A stretch of 64,000 bases of DNA from DATKHR01 sp036557365 (GTDB lineage Bacteria > Acidobacteriota > Vicinamibacteria > Vicinamibacterales > CAVVIG01). Under the pieces are notes generated by a model that was not told the DNA's origin, ran no database searches, and saw only the letters and a list, made by a program, of their open reading frames with translations. Both the position numbers and the translations under genes were made by a program. Below, in pieces: positions 1-8,994 of the stretch. The stretch spans positions 1-64,000 of the forward strand of contig DATBHR010000089.1 in the NCBI GenBank assembly GCA_036557365.1, in the 5' to 3' direction. Position 1 is the first letter of the stretch. Every line of letters starts with the position of its first letter.

Positions 1-1519
1 GCTGGGGGCGGGCGGCGGCCGCATGATCCGCCAGCTGCTGACCGAGTCCCTGCTGCTGTCGCTCATCGGCGGTGCCGCGGGAGTCGCGACCGCAGTGGGT
101 GCTTTGGGTTTCATCCTGCGCTTCGTGCCATCGAATGTTCCCCGGCTCAACGAAGTCCGAATCGACTGGGGGGTGCTGGCGTTCGCTCTCCTGATTTCCA
201 TTCTCACCGGCATCGTGTTTGGGCTGGCTCCAGCGCTTCATTCGACGAAAGTCGCGCTCTCCTCAGCCATGCGCGAAGGCGCCCGAGGGTCCGGCTGCAG
301 CACCAAGACCGGCCGATTGCGGGATGTGCTCATCGTCTCTGAACTGGCATTTGCCGTCATCCTGATGGTCGGCGCCGGCTTGCTGCTGCGTACGCTGCGG
401 GATCTGTTGCAGGAAAATCCCGGCTTCAATCCAACTCAAATTGTCACGGCCAACATACAGCTTCCAAATCCCAACGAACATGCGGCGGACCCGTATCTCG
501 ATGTGCCTCGCAGAGCGGCCTTTGATCGTGAGTTGTTGCGGCGCGTGAAAACGATTCCGGGAGTGGAACTCGCCGCCATCACCTCGGCTCTACCGAGCAC
601 CAATACCAATCCCAATGCGGTCGGTGGCACAACGTATGAGGGTTTTGCCATTGAAGATGGACCGGTCGAGTCCTTGCAGGATCTGCGTGCGGAGAGAATC
701 CGGATAAGCCCCGATTACTTCAAGGTGTTACAGGCCTCGCTCTTCCGCGGCCGCTCATTTACCGAGGACGATCAAGACGGCAAACCGCTGGTGGCCATCA
801 TCGACGAAAGCACCGCTCGGAAGTACTGGCCGACCGGCGATCCGCTGGGCCGTCGAGTGCGGTTCAGACGAGACCCTACGAAGCCATGGACGACCATCGT
901 GGGTATTGTCAACGATATCAAGAGTGACGGTCTCGACATCGACGGCGCTCCCCATATCTACGTGTCGACCTATCAAGACTCCACCAAGCGGCTGAGCGTG
1001 GTGTTGCGGACGTCTCTGTCCGCGAGCCTGCTCGAACCACAGATTCGGCATGAAATCCAGAGCATCGATCCCGGCTTGCCGGTATTTGGTGTTTCTTCTA
1101 TGGATGACGTCCTTGATCGGTCACTGGCTTCACGTCGTTTCTCTGCCGATCTGGTGGGCGCATTTGCTGGATTGGCGGTGTTGCTGGCCGCCATCGGCAT
1201 TTACGGCTTGTTGGCTTATATGGCCGGCCAACGATCGCGCGAAATCGGTATCCGCATGGCCCTGGGCGCGCGCCGGGAGGACATTCTGAGAATGTTCCTG
1301 CGCAAGGGGATCGCGCTTGCTGGCGTGGGCGTCGTTGCCGGCTTGGTTTTTTCTGCGTCCGCTGCGTCCGTGATGGCAAGTTTGCTCTACGGGGTGCGCC
1401 CCCATGATCCGGCGGTGTTTCTGATCGCACCTCTCCTTCTGTTTGGCATCGCCGTTCTAGCCAGCTACCTTCCAGCCCGGCGCGCGACCGAAGTGGACGC
1501 GATCGCCGCTATGCGGTAG
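1..1519 (+). CDS. ADOP/MacB-type ABC transporter permease, C-terminal part (5' end outside window)
   Basis: This is the membrane permease of a MacB/FtsX-like ABC exporter in the inner membrane. The reading frame is open from base 2 with the residues LGAGGGR before the first ATG at 23, which is typical interior sequence of ADOP permeases, so the gene starts upstream of the window. The visible part (about 505 residues) has a hydrophobic block near the N-terminus, a second transmembrane helix following a short linker, a large periplasmic MacB_PCD-like domain (about residues 120-360 of the visible part), and a final FtsX domain. That domain carries the motif REIGIRMALGA before the last two helices. 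Two FtsX-like halves fit the Acidobacteriota duplicated orphan permeases. The ATPase partner is not in the window. Its 3' end overlaps the convergent VOC gene by 11 bases. Confidence 0.85.
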   Translation, partial: LGAGGGRMIRQLLTESLLLSLIGGAAGVATAVGALGFILRFVPSNVPRLNEVRIDWGVLAFALLISILTGIVFGLAPALHSTKVALSSAMREGARGSGCSTKTGRLRDVLIVSELAFAVILMVGAGLLLRTLRDLLQENPGFNPTQIVTANIQLPNPNEHAADPYLDVPRRAAFDRELLRRVKTIPGVELAAITSALPSTNTNPNAVGGTTYEGFAIEDGPVESLQDLRAERIRISPDYFKVLQASLFRGRSFTEDDQDGKPLVAIIDESTARKYWPTGDPLGRRVRFRRDPTKPWTTIVGIVNDIKSDGLDIDGAPHIYVSTYQDSTKRLSVVLRTSLSASLLEPQIRHEIQSIDPGLPVFGVSSMDDVLDRSLASRRFSADLVGAFAGLAVLLAAIGIYGLLAYMAGQRSREIGIRMALGARREDILRMFLRKGIALAGVGVVAGLVFSASAASVMASLLYGVRPHDPAVFLIAPLLLFGIAVLASYLPARRATEVDAIAAMR

Positions 1520-1931
1520 TTCGCACTGACCCTCCGACGGCCTGCCCGGGCGCGGCGCTCGACGGCGTGACGATACTGAAAATGTTGCCGTCGGGATCCT
1601 TGAACCATGCCGTCTTCATTGCGCCGGAGACGTGAACGTCGCCCTGCCGCGTCATCTGCGGGATGTCGTAGTGCTCGAATGTCACTCCTCGCCCTTTCAG
1701 CGTCCGGACGATGTCCTCGACGTCGTGGGCGATCCAGGTGACCGCTGTCGCGCGATTGGTGCCCGCATATTGCGATCGGTACACGAACAGCATCGATCGA
1801 CCGCTTTTGAATGTCAGAACCTCTTCGTTCTCCATGAGCACCGTCAACCCGAGTGTGTGCTCGTAGAACGTTCTCGACGCCTTCAGGTTTTTCACCGCAA
1901 CCGTCGCGACGACATCGTTATCGCTGAGCAT
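1509..1931 (-). CDS. VOC (glyoxalase/bleomycin resistance-like) family protein
   Basis: This is a small cytoplasmic protein of the vicinal-oxygen-chelate fold, 140 residues, the usual single-chain length. The N-terminal repeat reads VKNLKASRTFYEHTLGL and the C-terminal repeat contains FKDPDGNIFSIV, the two hallmarks of the fold. The substrate cannot be deduced. I start at the ATG at 1931 rather than the longer frame to 2033 because a strong Shine-Dalgarno (GAGGAGG) lies 6-7 bases upstream of it and the 34 extra residues are arginine-rich and unlike the family. It is transcribed towards the ADOP permease and overlaps its end by 11 bases. It probably belongs to the host backbone left of the tRNA-derived island. 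Confidence 0.8.
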   Translation of the reverse strand: MLSDNDVVATVAVKNLKASRTFYEHTLGLTVLMENEEVLTFKSGRSMLFVYRSQYAGTNRATAVTWIAHDVEDIVRTLKGRGVTFEHYDIPQMTRQGDVHVSGAMKTAWFKDPDGNIFSIVTPSSAAPGQAVGGSVRTTA

Positions 1932-2215
1932 CTTCAACCTCCTCAGTGAAGCCGATATTCGATGACTCGAAGCAAGCGACGATCCGTGTGACCTCAACCG
2001 GAGGGGGAAGCGGACCACGCCGCGCTTGAACATCCGAACGTTCCGATCGACGAGTGCGATCGTCCCGGCGCGCTGAACGCGTCAGACCGATTGATCAGGC
2101 AACCCTGAGACGTTGGAGGCGACGCGTCATCCGCGCGATCTCTTCGGGACTGGCTGCGAGCGCGGAAGGTGCGTCATCGGTCGCCCAGCTTGAACACGTT
2201 CGGCGCGACGGTCTC

Positions 2216-2240
2216 GGAGAGATGTCGGAGTGGTCGATCG
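2216..2240 (+). repeat. tRNA-Ser 5'-fragment scar A (leftmost att remnant)
   Basis: These 25 bases match the first 25 bases of the junction copies at 3828 and 10134 exactly, and 21 of 25 bases of the intact tRNA-Ser at 42787. The fragment includes the acceptor 5' strand GGAGAGA and the D-loop. Homology stops before the anticodon stem, and no arm repeats are visible to its right, so this is the most eroded copy. It marks the left edge of the accessory region. The 381 bases between the VOC start and the MFS fragment hold nothing else I can support. Confidence 0.7.
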
Positions 2241-2312
2241 GGGCCTTCTGAGCCCGACAGCACTTGTATACATTTCGCGGCCGGTCTAGGCTTCGTGGCG
2301 AGAAGTTCGCGC

Positions 2313-3140
2313 ATGTCCCGGCTGATCGCGCCCGCGCATCCGGCCGCGGCCGACCCGGACGCGGCCGCCAGCCTTCGGCCCGTCGAATGGCTGATCTGCG
2401 GAATTGCGGCACTGGGCTTCGCGTTCGACCCTTATGAAGTGGTGGTGCTCCCTCTCATCCTACGCCCGGCGTTGGCGTCGCTCGGCGCACTGGCTCCCGG
2501 AGACGCCGCATTCGACCGCTGGGTAAGTCTCCTCTTCTATATTCCCGCCTTGATCGGCGGCATCTTCGGTCTGCTTGGGGGCTATCTTACCGACCGCCTG
2601 GGGCGTCGGCGCGTGCTCGTGTGGAGCATCGGCGTGTATACAGTCTCCGCCTTCGCGGCGAGCCACGCGACGACGCTGCGCCAGTTGCTCCTCTTCCGCT
2701 GCACGACGGTGGTCGGGGTGGCGGTCGAATACGTTGCCGCCGTGACCTGGCTGGCGGAGCTGTTTCGCAATCCGCGGCAGCGACAGTCCGTGCTCGGCTA
2801 CACGCAAGCAGCGGTCGCGCTGGGAGGCCTGATGGCCACCGCTGCGTACTACACGGCGGTCTCGTTCGGCGAGCGGCTGCCCACCATTCATGGGGCACAC
2901 GAAGCGTGGCGCTACACGCTGCTGTTCGGTCTGGCGCCGGCGATCCCGCTCGTCGTAATCCGTCCGTTCTTGCCGGAGTCGCCGATCTGGGCAGAGAAGT
3001 GCGCGCTCGGCGAATTGAGACGACCGAGTCTCGCGGAGCTGTTCGAGCCCGCGTTGAGAAGGACGACAGTGGTGACGACGCTGCTGTACGCGTGCGCGTA
3101 CGCGATCGCGTTCGGCGTGCTGCAGCAGACACCGCGGATC
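2313..3140 (+). pseudogene. MFS transporter, 5' fragment (sugar/acid symporter-like)
   Basis: This is the N-terminal part of a major facilitator superfamily permease. From the ATG at 2313 the frame gives about 275 residues with roughly six transmembrane helices. It includes the MFS signature between helices 2 and 3 (GGYLTDRLGRRRV) and a PESPIW motif after helix 6, as in the sugar-porter and acid-transporter groups. Just after the start of the second half (GVLQQTPRI) the similarity ends and the DNA continues as the middle of a methyltransferase in another frame. The MFS frame then reads about 45 unrelated residues to a stop at 3275. The C-terminal six helices are missing, so it should not transport. 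The junction at about 3135-3146 looks like a deletion that joined two genes. Confidence 0.75.
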
Positions 3141-3746
3141 GCGTCGGCCCGACGGGCCGCGTGCTGGTCACCGACATCGATCCGCGCTTCCTTCGCACGC
3201 TGGATCTTCCCAATGTCGAGGTCCGCCGCCACGACGTCGTCACCGATCCACTTCCCGAATCCGCGTTCGATCTGATTCACGTGCGGCTCGTGCTCAATGC
3301 GTTGCCGGGCGCGCTGCGGGTGCTGGCCGGGCTGCGTCTGGCACTGAAACCGGGAGGCTGGCTGGTCTGCGAGGAATTCGATTCCGAGTCGATGCCGCCG
3401 GATCCGGCGGTCGGTGATGGTGCGCTGCTGCTGCGAACACATGTCGCGATGGGAAGACAGCTGGCGAAACACCTCTTCGACCGCCGCTTCGGGAGGCGGC
3501 TGTTCGGTTACCTGCGGACGCTCCGGCTCGGCGACGTTGGAGCCGAAGCGCGTGCGTTCATGGTTCAGGGCGGCTCACCCCGGCGCCGACATCGTTCGCT
3601 CGAATTGCGAGCAGCTCCGCGCGGCAATGATCGAAGCCGGCGACGTCACCGCCAGCGAGATTGAGGAAGACCTCGCCCGATTGAACGACTCCCAATTCAT
3701 CATGCCCTCCTCGATCATGTGGGCGGCGTGGGGCCGTCGTGTCTAG
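3141..3746 (+). pseudogene. SAM-dependent methyltransferase, 3' fragment with a frameshift
   Basis: This is the C-terminal part of a class I SAM methyltransferase. The readable frame begins inside the SAM-binding region (RVGPTGRVLVTDIDPRFL, the end of motif I and motif II) and continues through FDLIHVRLVLNAL and LKPGGWLVCEEFD. At a run of four C (3578-3581) the frame shifts. Removing one C would restore SPGADIVRSNCEQLRAAMIEAG and the normal ending at 3746. It lacks a start and the glycine-rich loop because it is fused to the truncated MFS gene upstream. The frameshift might be a sequencing error, but the missing 5' end makes it a pseudogene either way. Confidence 0.75.
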
Positions 3747-3802
3747 CTCTGATCAATTGCCGAATGCGGATTCTCCGACGTGTGCGATAATCAAGACGGA
3801 TC

Positions 3803-4032
3803 GCTCGCAACTCGTTGATTCTAAAGCGGAGAGATGTCGGAGTGGTCGATCGAGCACGCTTGGAAATCGAAGCTGGCCACTCGCGCTAACTCACTCCAAA
3901 GCGTCGCAACGCACATCCGATCAGCGACTTAACCTTCGAAAACGATCAGTCGGCGTGCGTCCGTAAACCTCGATGTTTCTCGAGGTTTTGAACCTGACGT
4001 ATCACATTCCTATCACAATCGATTTGCTCACT
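3803..4032 (+). repeat. tRNA-Ser scar B: att-like junction repeat, 230 bases
   Basis: This is one of two nearly equal 230-base copies (the other is at 10110-10339, by eye about 85 percent identical). In order it holds the leader GTTGATTCTAAA, a tRNA-Ser 5' half at 3828-3866 ending at the anticodon-loop sequence CTTGGAAA, a spacer, a perfect 9-bp hairpin (3965-3988), and two TATCACA repeats 11 bases apart (4000-4006 and 4011-4017). The tRNA part differs from the intact gene at positions 12, 20, 23 and 24, of which 12 and 24 are a compensatory pair in the D stem. I read it as the left attachment junction (attL) of segment 2. The 249 bases from here to the monooxygenase start show nothing recognisable. 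Confidence 0.8.
3965..3988 (+). other. Perfect hairpin in scar B, possible terminator or recombinase site
   Basis: Arms AAACCTCGA and TCGAGGTTT form a perfect 9-bp stem with a 6-base loop, followed by only one more T. The same hairpin with a slightly changed loop is at 10271-10294. Conservation between the two junction copies suggests it belongs to the mobile-element end rather than to a neighbouring gene. It could serve as a terminator or as a protein-binding site. Confidence 0.5.
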
Positions 4033-4281
4033 TGCGGCGTGACAAACCGTGCGCCTCGGTACTACTCCAAGTGCGTTCCGGTGTCGCTGGAGACATCGAT
4101 CGTTTCACGCACCGGCTTCGCGTCCGGAGACCTCCAGGTGCCGTTCAGGATCTGAGGCCGCGGGCGGCGCGCTAGACCGCGTCGGCCTTCGCCCTGGATT
4201 GTCACGCTGGCGTACCTGTTCTCGTTTCTCAATGGCCGGGTTGCATCCCGATCAGAGAGGCGGTCCAAAGGAGAATGTGGA

Positions 4282-5469
4282 ATGCCCGGAAACGTTCTGG
4301 TGTCAGGAGCCGGGGTAGCAGGCTCTTGTCTGGCCTGGTGGCTCGATCGATACGGATATGCGGTGACCCTGGTGGAACAGGCGCCCGAACCGCGCACCGG
4401 TGGCTACGTCATCGACTTTTGGGGCCTCGGCTACGACGTGGCTGAAAAGATGGGCGTGCTGGACGAACTCCGCCGGCATGACCTCAACGTTCAGGAATTC
4501 CGGATCGTCAATCGCTCGGGCCGGCGAATCAGCGGCTTCGACCAAGGCGCGGTGCAAAAGCTCATCAAGGGCCGGGGTATGAGCCTTCCACGTTCGGCGC
4601 TCGCTTCTACGCTCTACGAAGCCATCAAGGACCGAGTCGACGTGTGGTTCGGGAACAGCGTGACCCGCCTCGAAGACAGCCCGCGCGGCGTGGAGGTGAC
4701 ATTTCGCGAAGGTGAAGCTCAGACGTTCGATCTGGTCATCGGTGCCGACGGCCTGCACTCCGCCGTGCGACGACTCTGCTTTGGTGAAGAAACGCGATTC
4801 GAGCGATTTCTCGGATACTACGTCGCCGCGTTCACTGCCCGAGGCTACCCGTTCCATGATGCGCACGCATACGTGACTTACGGCGAACCTGGCCGGCAGA
4901 TTTGGCGAATCACTGTCGACGAGGACACGACGGTCTTCATGCTGGTGTTCGCCGAATCCGATTCCCGTGCAGCTCCCGTCCACGATGCCTCGCGTCAGAA
5001 AGAGGTCCTGACCCGCCTTTACGCTGGCGGCGGCTGGGAAACCGACGCGATGCTCCACGCGCTTCAGGCCAGCACCGATCTCTATTTCGACCGGGTCAGT
5101 CAGATCGTCATGCCGAGTTGGACCAAGGGGCGCGTCGCTCTGATCGGCGACGCGTGCGCGTGTCCGAGCCTGCTTGCCGGCGAAGGGTCAGCGATGGCGA
5201 TGGCCGAAGCCTACGCGCTCGCTGGGGAATTGCGTGTCGCCGCGGCAGGCCACGCGTCCGCATTCGAAATCTATGAACAGCGCCTGCGGCCCTATGTGGA
5301 GCGCAAGCAGAAGGGGGCGCGCGATTTCGCTGCGAGCTTCGTCCCCAGGAGTGCGTTCGGGCTGTGGCTGCGAAACGCGACCATCAACGTCGCGAACCGC
5401 CTCGGGCTCATTCAGCTGCTGTTCAGAGCCCAAATGCGCACTGGCGTCGAACTGCAGGACTATCGGTAA
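4282..5469 (+). CDS. FAD-dependent monooxygenase (PHBH/TetX-like fold)
   Basis: This is a cytoplasmic flavoprotein hydroxylase of 395 residues, normal for the single-component aromatic or polyketide hydroxylase family. It has the N-terminal dinucleotide-binding GAGVAG (residues 8-13), the second FAD/NAD(P)H motif GADGLHS (about 155-161), and the C-terminal FAD-pyrophosphate motif LIGDACACPS (about 289). There is no transmembrane segment. It starts 9 bases after an AGGAG. The substrate is unknown. Relatives hydroxylate phenols, tetracyclines or 2-aryl compounds, so a detoxification or drug-inactivating role is possible but not shown. It leads the cargo of segment 2 and converges with the AraC-type gene downstream. 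Confidence 0.85.
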   Translation: MPGNVLVSGAGVAGSCLAWWLDRYGYAVTLVEQAPEPRTGGYVIDFWGLGYDVAEKMGVLDELRRHDLNVQEFRIVNRSGRRISGFDQGAVQKLIKGRGMSLPRSALASTLYEAIKDRVDVWFGNSVTRLEDSPRGVEVTFREGEAQTFDLVIGADGLHSAVRRLCFGEETRFERFLGYYVAAFTARGYPFHDAHAYVTYGEPGRQIWRITVDEDTTVFMLVFAESDSRAAPVHDASRQKEVLTRLYAGGGWETDAMLHALQASTDLYFDRVSQIVMPSWTKGRVALIGDACACPSLLAGEGSAMAMAEAYALAGELRVAAAGHASAFEIYEQRLRPYVERKQKGARDFAASFVPRSAFGLWLRNATINVANRLGLIQLLFRAQMRTGVELQDYR

Positions 5470-5696
5470 GACTTCCCCGGGACCACCCATTCCCGGCCTT
5501 TGCGCCATGCGTTACGTACTCGCTCCCGCGCGTGTCTCGGACCGCGTTTCCTACCGCAAGGACAGAATCAGCATCATCGCAAGGATCGCCCACGACGAGG
5601 AGTTCGAGGGCCGGCGTCCCGCCGGGCCGCCAATTTGATCCTCCGGCGGGAGGCGTGGCCGGATTCCCACGCACGTTAGACTGGCGCTCCCGGCAA

Positions 5697-6608
5697 TCAC
5701 GGGTCGACGCGCGATCGTCGCTGCCAGGCCGCCGGCGTACAACCAGTGACGAGTCGGAAGACGCGGGTGAAGTGACTCTGGTTAGCAAACCCGCAAGTGA
5801 GCGCGATCTGCGAGAGCGGCAGGTCATCGTCCTTGAGCAGGCGTTTGGCGACATCCACCCGGCGCTCGATCAACCACTGGTGCGGCGTCACTCCTGTGCT
5901 TCGCTTGAACGCCGATACGAAGTGACCGACCGAAAGCCCGCAGTGGCGGGCAATATCGGCGACCGTCAGATTGCCCTCCAGATGAGCGCTGATGAACTCC
6001 AGCGCGCGGCGCCGTTGCCACGGTGCAAGGCCGCCCGGGCGTGGAAGCACGGCAGGCGTGTGCGCATAGGTGGCCGCCACATGGTGGGCGATCGCCCGGA
6101 CGACGTGATCCACAAACAACCGGCTGGTGCGCTCAGGACACGCGAGGGCGGGCTGAAGGGAAAGAATCAGCCGCTGGATGACCGGATCCCAGATGCCTTC
6201 GCCAGGCTTGTACTGCACATCGGTGATCCGCCGGGCGCCTGACTCGTCAGCGATGCCATCCATCAGCGCGCGCGGCAGGGCGACATGAATGGAATGGAAC
6301 GGGTTGTTCATCCGGAATCGCGGGTCGCGCTTCAGATCGTAGAGGGTGATCTGTCCTCTGCCGAGTGGCACCACGGGCGCCGGTCGCCCGTCCTCCCACC
6401 ACTCGTGTCTCGGAAAATCTCGTAGCTGGACACCCACGCAGAACACGTCTCCGCCCGGCAGCGGATCGGATTGCTCGAGCGTCGGATGGTCGGAACGCAC
6501 CTCAGTGACCGTCGCATCGGTGTTTCGCAGCGTGCGGACAGCCAGTACGACGTGATGTTCCGCGTGGAGACGATCGCCGAAAATCTCGCCGAACGTGCTG
6601 GACGGCAT
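5697..6608 (-). CDS. AraC/XylS family transcriptional regulator
   Basis: This is a DNA-binding regulator of about 303 residues. The C-terminal 100 residues contain the two helix-turn-helix motifs of the family, LTVADIARHCGLSVGHFVSAFK and LPLSQIALTCGFANQSHFTRVF. The N-terminal 190 residues form a sensor-like domain without a recognised ligand. The start is uncertain. I take the ATG at 6608, but no good ribosome-binding site precedes it and a TTG at 6653 would add 15 residues. It is divergent from the hydrolase operon (start 6761), so the 152-base gap is the likely shared promoter and this regulator probably controls that operon. Confidence 0.85.
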   Translation of the reverse strand: MPSSTFGEIFGDRLHAEHHVVLAVRTLRNTDATVTEVRSDHPTLEQSDPLPGGDVFCVGVQLRDFPRHEWWEDGRPAPVVPLGRGQITLYDLKRDPRFRMNNPFHSIHVALPRALMDGIADESGARRITDVQYKPGEGIWDPVIQRLILSLQPALACPERTSRLFVDHVVRAIAHHVAATYAHTPAVLPRPGGLAPWQRRRALEFISAHLEGNLTVADIARHCGLSVGHFVSAFKRSTGVTPHQWLIERRVDVAKRLLKDDDLPLSQIALTCGFANQSHFTRVFRLVTGCTPAAWQRRSRVDP

Positions 6609-6760
6609 TGCGCTGGAGTCGACGCTACCACGGTTGCCGATGGCCCGACGCAAATTGATCGGAAATTCCTGCCAAAACCGTTACTTCAGGCAAGCGCCGT
6701 CCACCCGTCCGGAGGCACCATCACGCCAACCGCGCCAGGTCGCGGAGAAAAGAGGGAGCG

Positions 6761-7612
6761 ATGACGACGACGGCTTCGGACATGACCTACGAGGAAATCT
6801 CAACCAGAAACGGAGACGTAAATCTCTTCCTTCGTTCCTGGCGACCGACTCGACCAGCCGGCGTGGTCGTGATCGTTCCGGGTTTCAACGCCCACAGCGA
6901 GTACTACGGCTGGGCCGCCGAACACTTCGTCAAGGCCGGCCTCGCCGCGTACGCGGTCGACCTGCGCGGGCGCGGCAAATCAGCGGGCGAGCGGTTCTAT
7001 GTCGATACGTTCGATGCGTACGTCGGCGATGCGGCCGCTTGTCTCGCGGTCGCCGGAGAGCGCCATCCCGGTATGCCGGTATTTCTGCTCGGGCACAGCG
7101 CCGGCGGTGTGGTCGCGTGTCTCTACGCGCTCGAACACCAGGACCAGCTCGCGGGATTGATCTGCGAGAGCTTCGCGTTTCAAACGCCGGCGCCGGACCT
7201 CGCGCTCGCCGCGCTGAAAGGTGTCGCGCACATTGCCCCCCATCTCCACGTGCTGCATCTGAAGAACGAAGACTTCTCGCGCGATCCGGGAACCGTCGAA
7301 CGTATGAATGCCGACCCATTGATCGCGCACGAGACGCAACCGGCCGAGACGATCGCGGCGCTGGTGCGCGCCGACGAGCACCTCAAACAGAATTTTGGTC
7401 GCATCGCATTGCCCGTTCTGATTCTGCACGGCACAGCTGACAAGGCGGCCAAGGCTGACGGGAGTCAATTCTTCTACGACCACGCGAGCGCCTCGGACAA
7501 GACGCTCAAGCTGTACGACGGGTATTTTCACGACTTGCTGAACGACGTCGGCAAGGACGTCGTCATCGAGGACATCACCTCCTGGATCACGAAACGCGTC
7601 GACCCGAGGTAG
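6761..7612 (+). CDS. Alpha/beta hydrolase, monoacylglycerol lipase-like (S33)
   Basis: This is a soluble serine hydrolase of 283 residues. The nucleophile elbow is GHSAGG (about residues 111-116), with an acid in LILHGTADKAA and the histidine in YFHDLL near the C-terminus, giving a complete Ser-Asp-His triad. The oxyanion region is VIVPGFNAHSEYYG, as in lysophospholipase/monoglyceride lipase relatives. A good Shine-Dalgarno (GAGGGAG) precedes the start. It is the first gene of a three-gene run (next gene 11 bases on, then a 4-base overlap) divergent from the AraC gene, which suggests inducible expression. Confidence 0.85.
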   Translation: MTTTASDMTYEEISTRNGDVNLFLRSWRPTRPAGVVVIVPGFNAHSEYYGWAAEHFVKAGLAAYAVDLRGRGKSAGERFYVDTFDAYVGDAAACLAVAGERHPGMPVFLLGHSAGGVVACLYALEHQDQLAGLICESFAFQTPAPDLALAALKGVAHIAPHLHVLHLKNEDFSRDPGTVERMNADPLIAHETQPAETIAALVRADEHLKQNFGRIALPVLILHGTADKAAKADGSQFFYDHASASDKTLKLYDGYFHDLLNDVGKDVVIEDITSWITKRVDPR

Positions 7613-7623
7613 AGGAATCAGCG

Positions 7624-8994
7624 ATGCGTCTTCGAATACTCATCCCAGTTGCGCTGCTCATCGCCGCCGCGGTGCAGGGCTCATTCGTCGGCACGGTGGC
7701 GTCGCAAGCACCTGACGCATCGACTATGGTGCGAAGGGCCACCGTCGACGGACTGAGCCTGCAGTATCTCGAGGCCGGACGGGGCCCCACCGTCGTCTTG
7801 CTGCATGGCTATACCGAGACCTCACGAATGTGGCGGCCGCTGATCCCGCGTCTCGCCGACCGATTCCACGTGATCGCGCCCGATCTGCCGGGCATCGGTG
7901 GATCCGACATCCCGACGGACGACGTCACCCTGTCCATGGCCGCGCGGCGGATTCACGGCTTGGTGAAGAGTCTCCGCGTCGACAAAGCGACTGTCGTGGG
8001 CCACGACATCGGCCTGATGGTCGCCTACGCGTACGCCGCGCAGTTCCACGACGAGACGGACGGTCTGGTGCTGATGGACGCCTTCTTGCCTGGTGTTGAC
8101 GGCTGGAAGGACATCTACGACAACCCCCAGCTGTGGCACTTCCGCTTTCACGGTGCAACCCCGGAGCGGCTGGTTTCCGGCCGCGAACGGGAATACTTCG
8201 ACTACTACTGGAACGAGTTCGCCGCTGAGCGGCACCACTCGATCCCGGACGCGGACCGGCGAGCGTATACGGACGCCTACGCGCGGCCCGGCCGCATGCG
8301 AGCGGCGTGGGCGTACTTCGCCTCGTTTCCGCAGGCGGCCGACGAGTTCGCGCGGTTTGCGAAGACGCCGCTGAGGATACCGGTGTTGTCGATCGGCGGA
8401 GCGAAGGCAAACGGCGAGGCGCTCGGGCGGCAGGCGAAGCTGATCGCGTCGACGGCGACGTCACTGGTGCTGCCAGAGACCGGGCACTGGCTGATGGAGG
8501 AGCGACCGACCGAGACCGTCGACGCGCTGATGCACTTCCTGTCGAATCTCGGCGGCGCGTCGACGACGCCGCAACTGCGCCTGACGCCGGACGAAATCCG
8601 CGCGACAGACACTCGGTCGGACGCGATCGGGAGTTCAGGCCTGCAGGGCGTCACGACGCGCGTTCTCGCCGGGGATCCCTCACGCGGTGGGCTGTACACT
8701 ATCGCCCTGTTCGTCCCGGCGCACACGACGATACCCGCGCATTCGCATCGCGACGACCGCACGGCGACCGTAATCTCTGGGCAGTGGCAATTCGGCTATG
8801 GCGATCGCTTCGGAACCGACGCGCTGAAGACGCTTCCCCCGGGCAGCGTGTACTCCGAACCGGCCGGCGCGAATCACTTCGCACGGACGCTCGACGAGCC
8901 CGCGCTTGTCGAGATCACCGGCGTCGGTCCAACCGACACGAAATACGTGGAGGCGACGAACGTGCCGAAGACTGGTGGAGAGCGACGTCCGTGA
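7624..8994 (+). CDS. Exported alpha/beta hydrolase fused to a cupin domain
   Basis: This is a two-domain protein of 456 residues. Residues 1-28 look like a signal peptide (MRLRILIPVALLIAAAV), so it is probably periplasmic. Residues 40-300 are an alpha/beta hydrolase with the HGYTETSRMW oxyanion motif and the elbow VVGHDIG. The nucleophile is Asp, as in epoxide hydrolases and haloalkane dehalogenases. The histidine lies in LPETGHWLMEERP. Residues 330-445 form a cupin with HSH and a second histidine in GANHFA, consistent with a metal site. The fusion is uncommon. It lies 11 bases after the lipase-like gene and overlaps the next gene at GTGA. Confidence 0.8.
   Translation: MRLRILIPVALLIAAAVQGSFVGTVASQAPDASTMVRRATVDGLSLQYLEAGRGPTVVLLHGYTETSRMWRPLIPRLADRFHVIAPDLPGIGGSDIPTDDVTLSMAARRIHGLVKSLRVDKATVVGHDIGLMVAYAYAAQFHDETDGLVLMDAFLPGVDGWKDIYDNPQLWHFRFHGATPERLVSGREREYFDYYWNEFAAERHHSIPDADRRAYTDAYARPGRMRAAWAYFASFPQAADEFARFAKTPLRIPVLSIGGAKANGEALGRQAKLIASTATSLVLPETGHWLMEERPTETVDALMHFLSNLGGASTTPQLRLTPDEIRATDTRSDAIGSSGLQGVTTRVLAGDPSRGGLYTIALFVPAHTTIPAHSHRDDRTATVISGQWQFGYGDRFGTDALKTLPPGSVYSEPAGANHFARTLDEPALVEITGVGPTDTKYVEATNVPKTGGERRP

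Larger units (their letters stand above)
2216..3827 (+). mobile_element. Accreted segment 1 (between tRNA-Ser scars A and B)
   Basis: About 1.6 kb bounded on both sides by a tRNA-Ser 5'-half remnant in the same orientation. It contains only a broken MFS transporter joined to a broken methyltransferase, which suggests a decayed and internally deleted element. No recombinase gene is present. That it is a former mobile element is inferred from the flanking scars and the clearer organisation of the segments to its right. Confidence 0.5.

Noticed and set aside
4062..4397. 111-codon minus-strand frame left of the FAD monooxygenase
   Set aside because: It overlaps the monooxygenase start, lacks a ribosome-binding site and has no recognisable domain.
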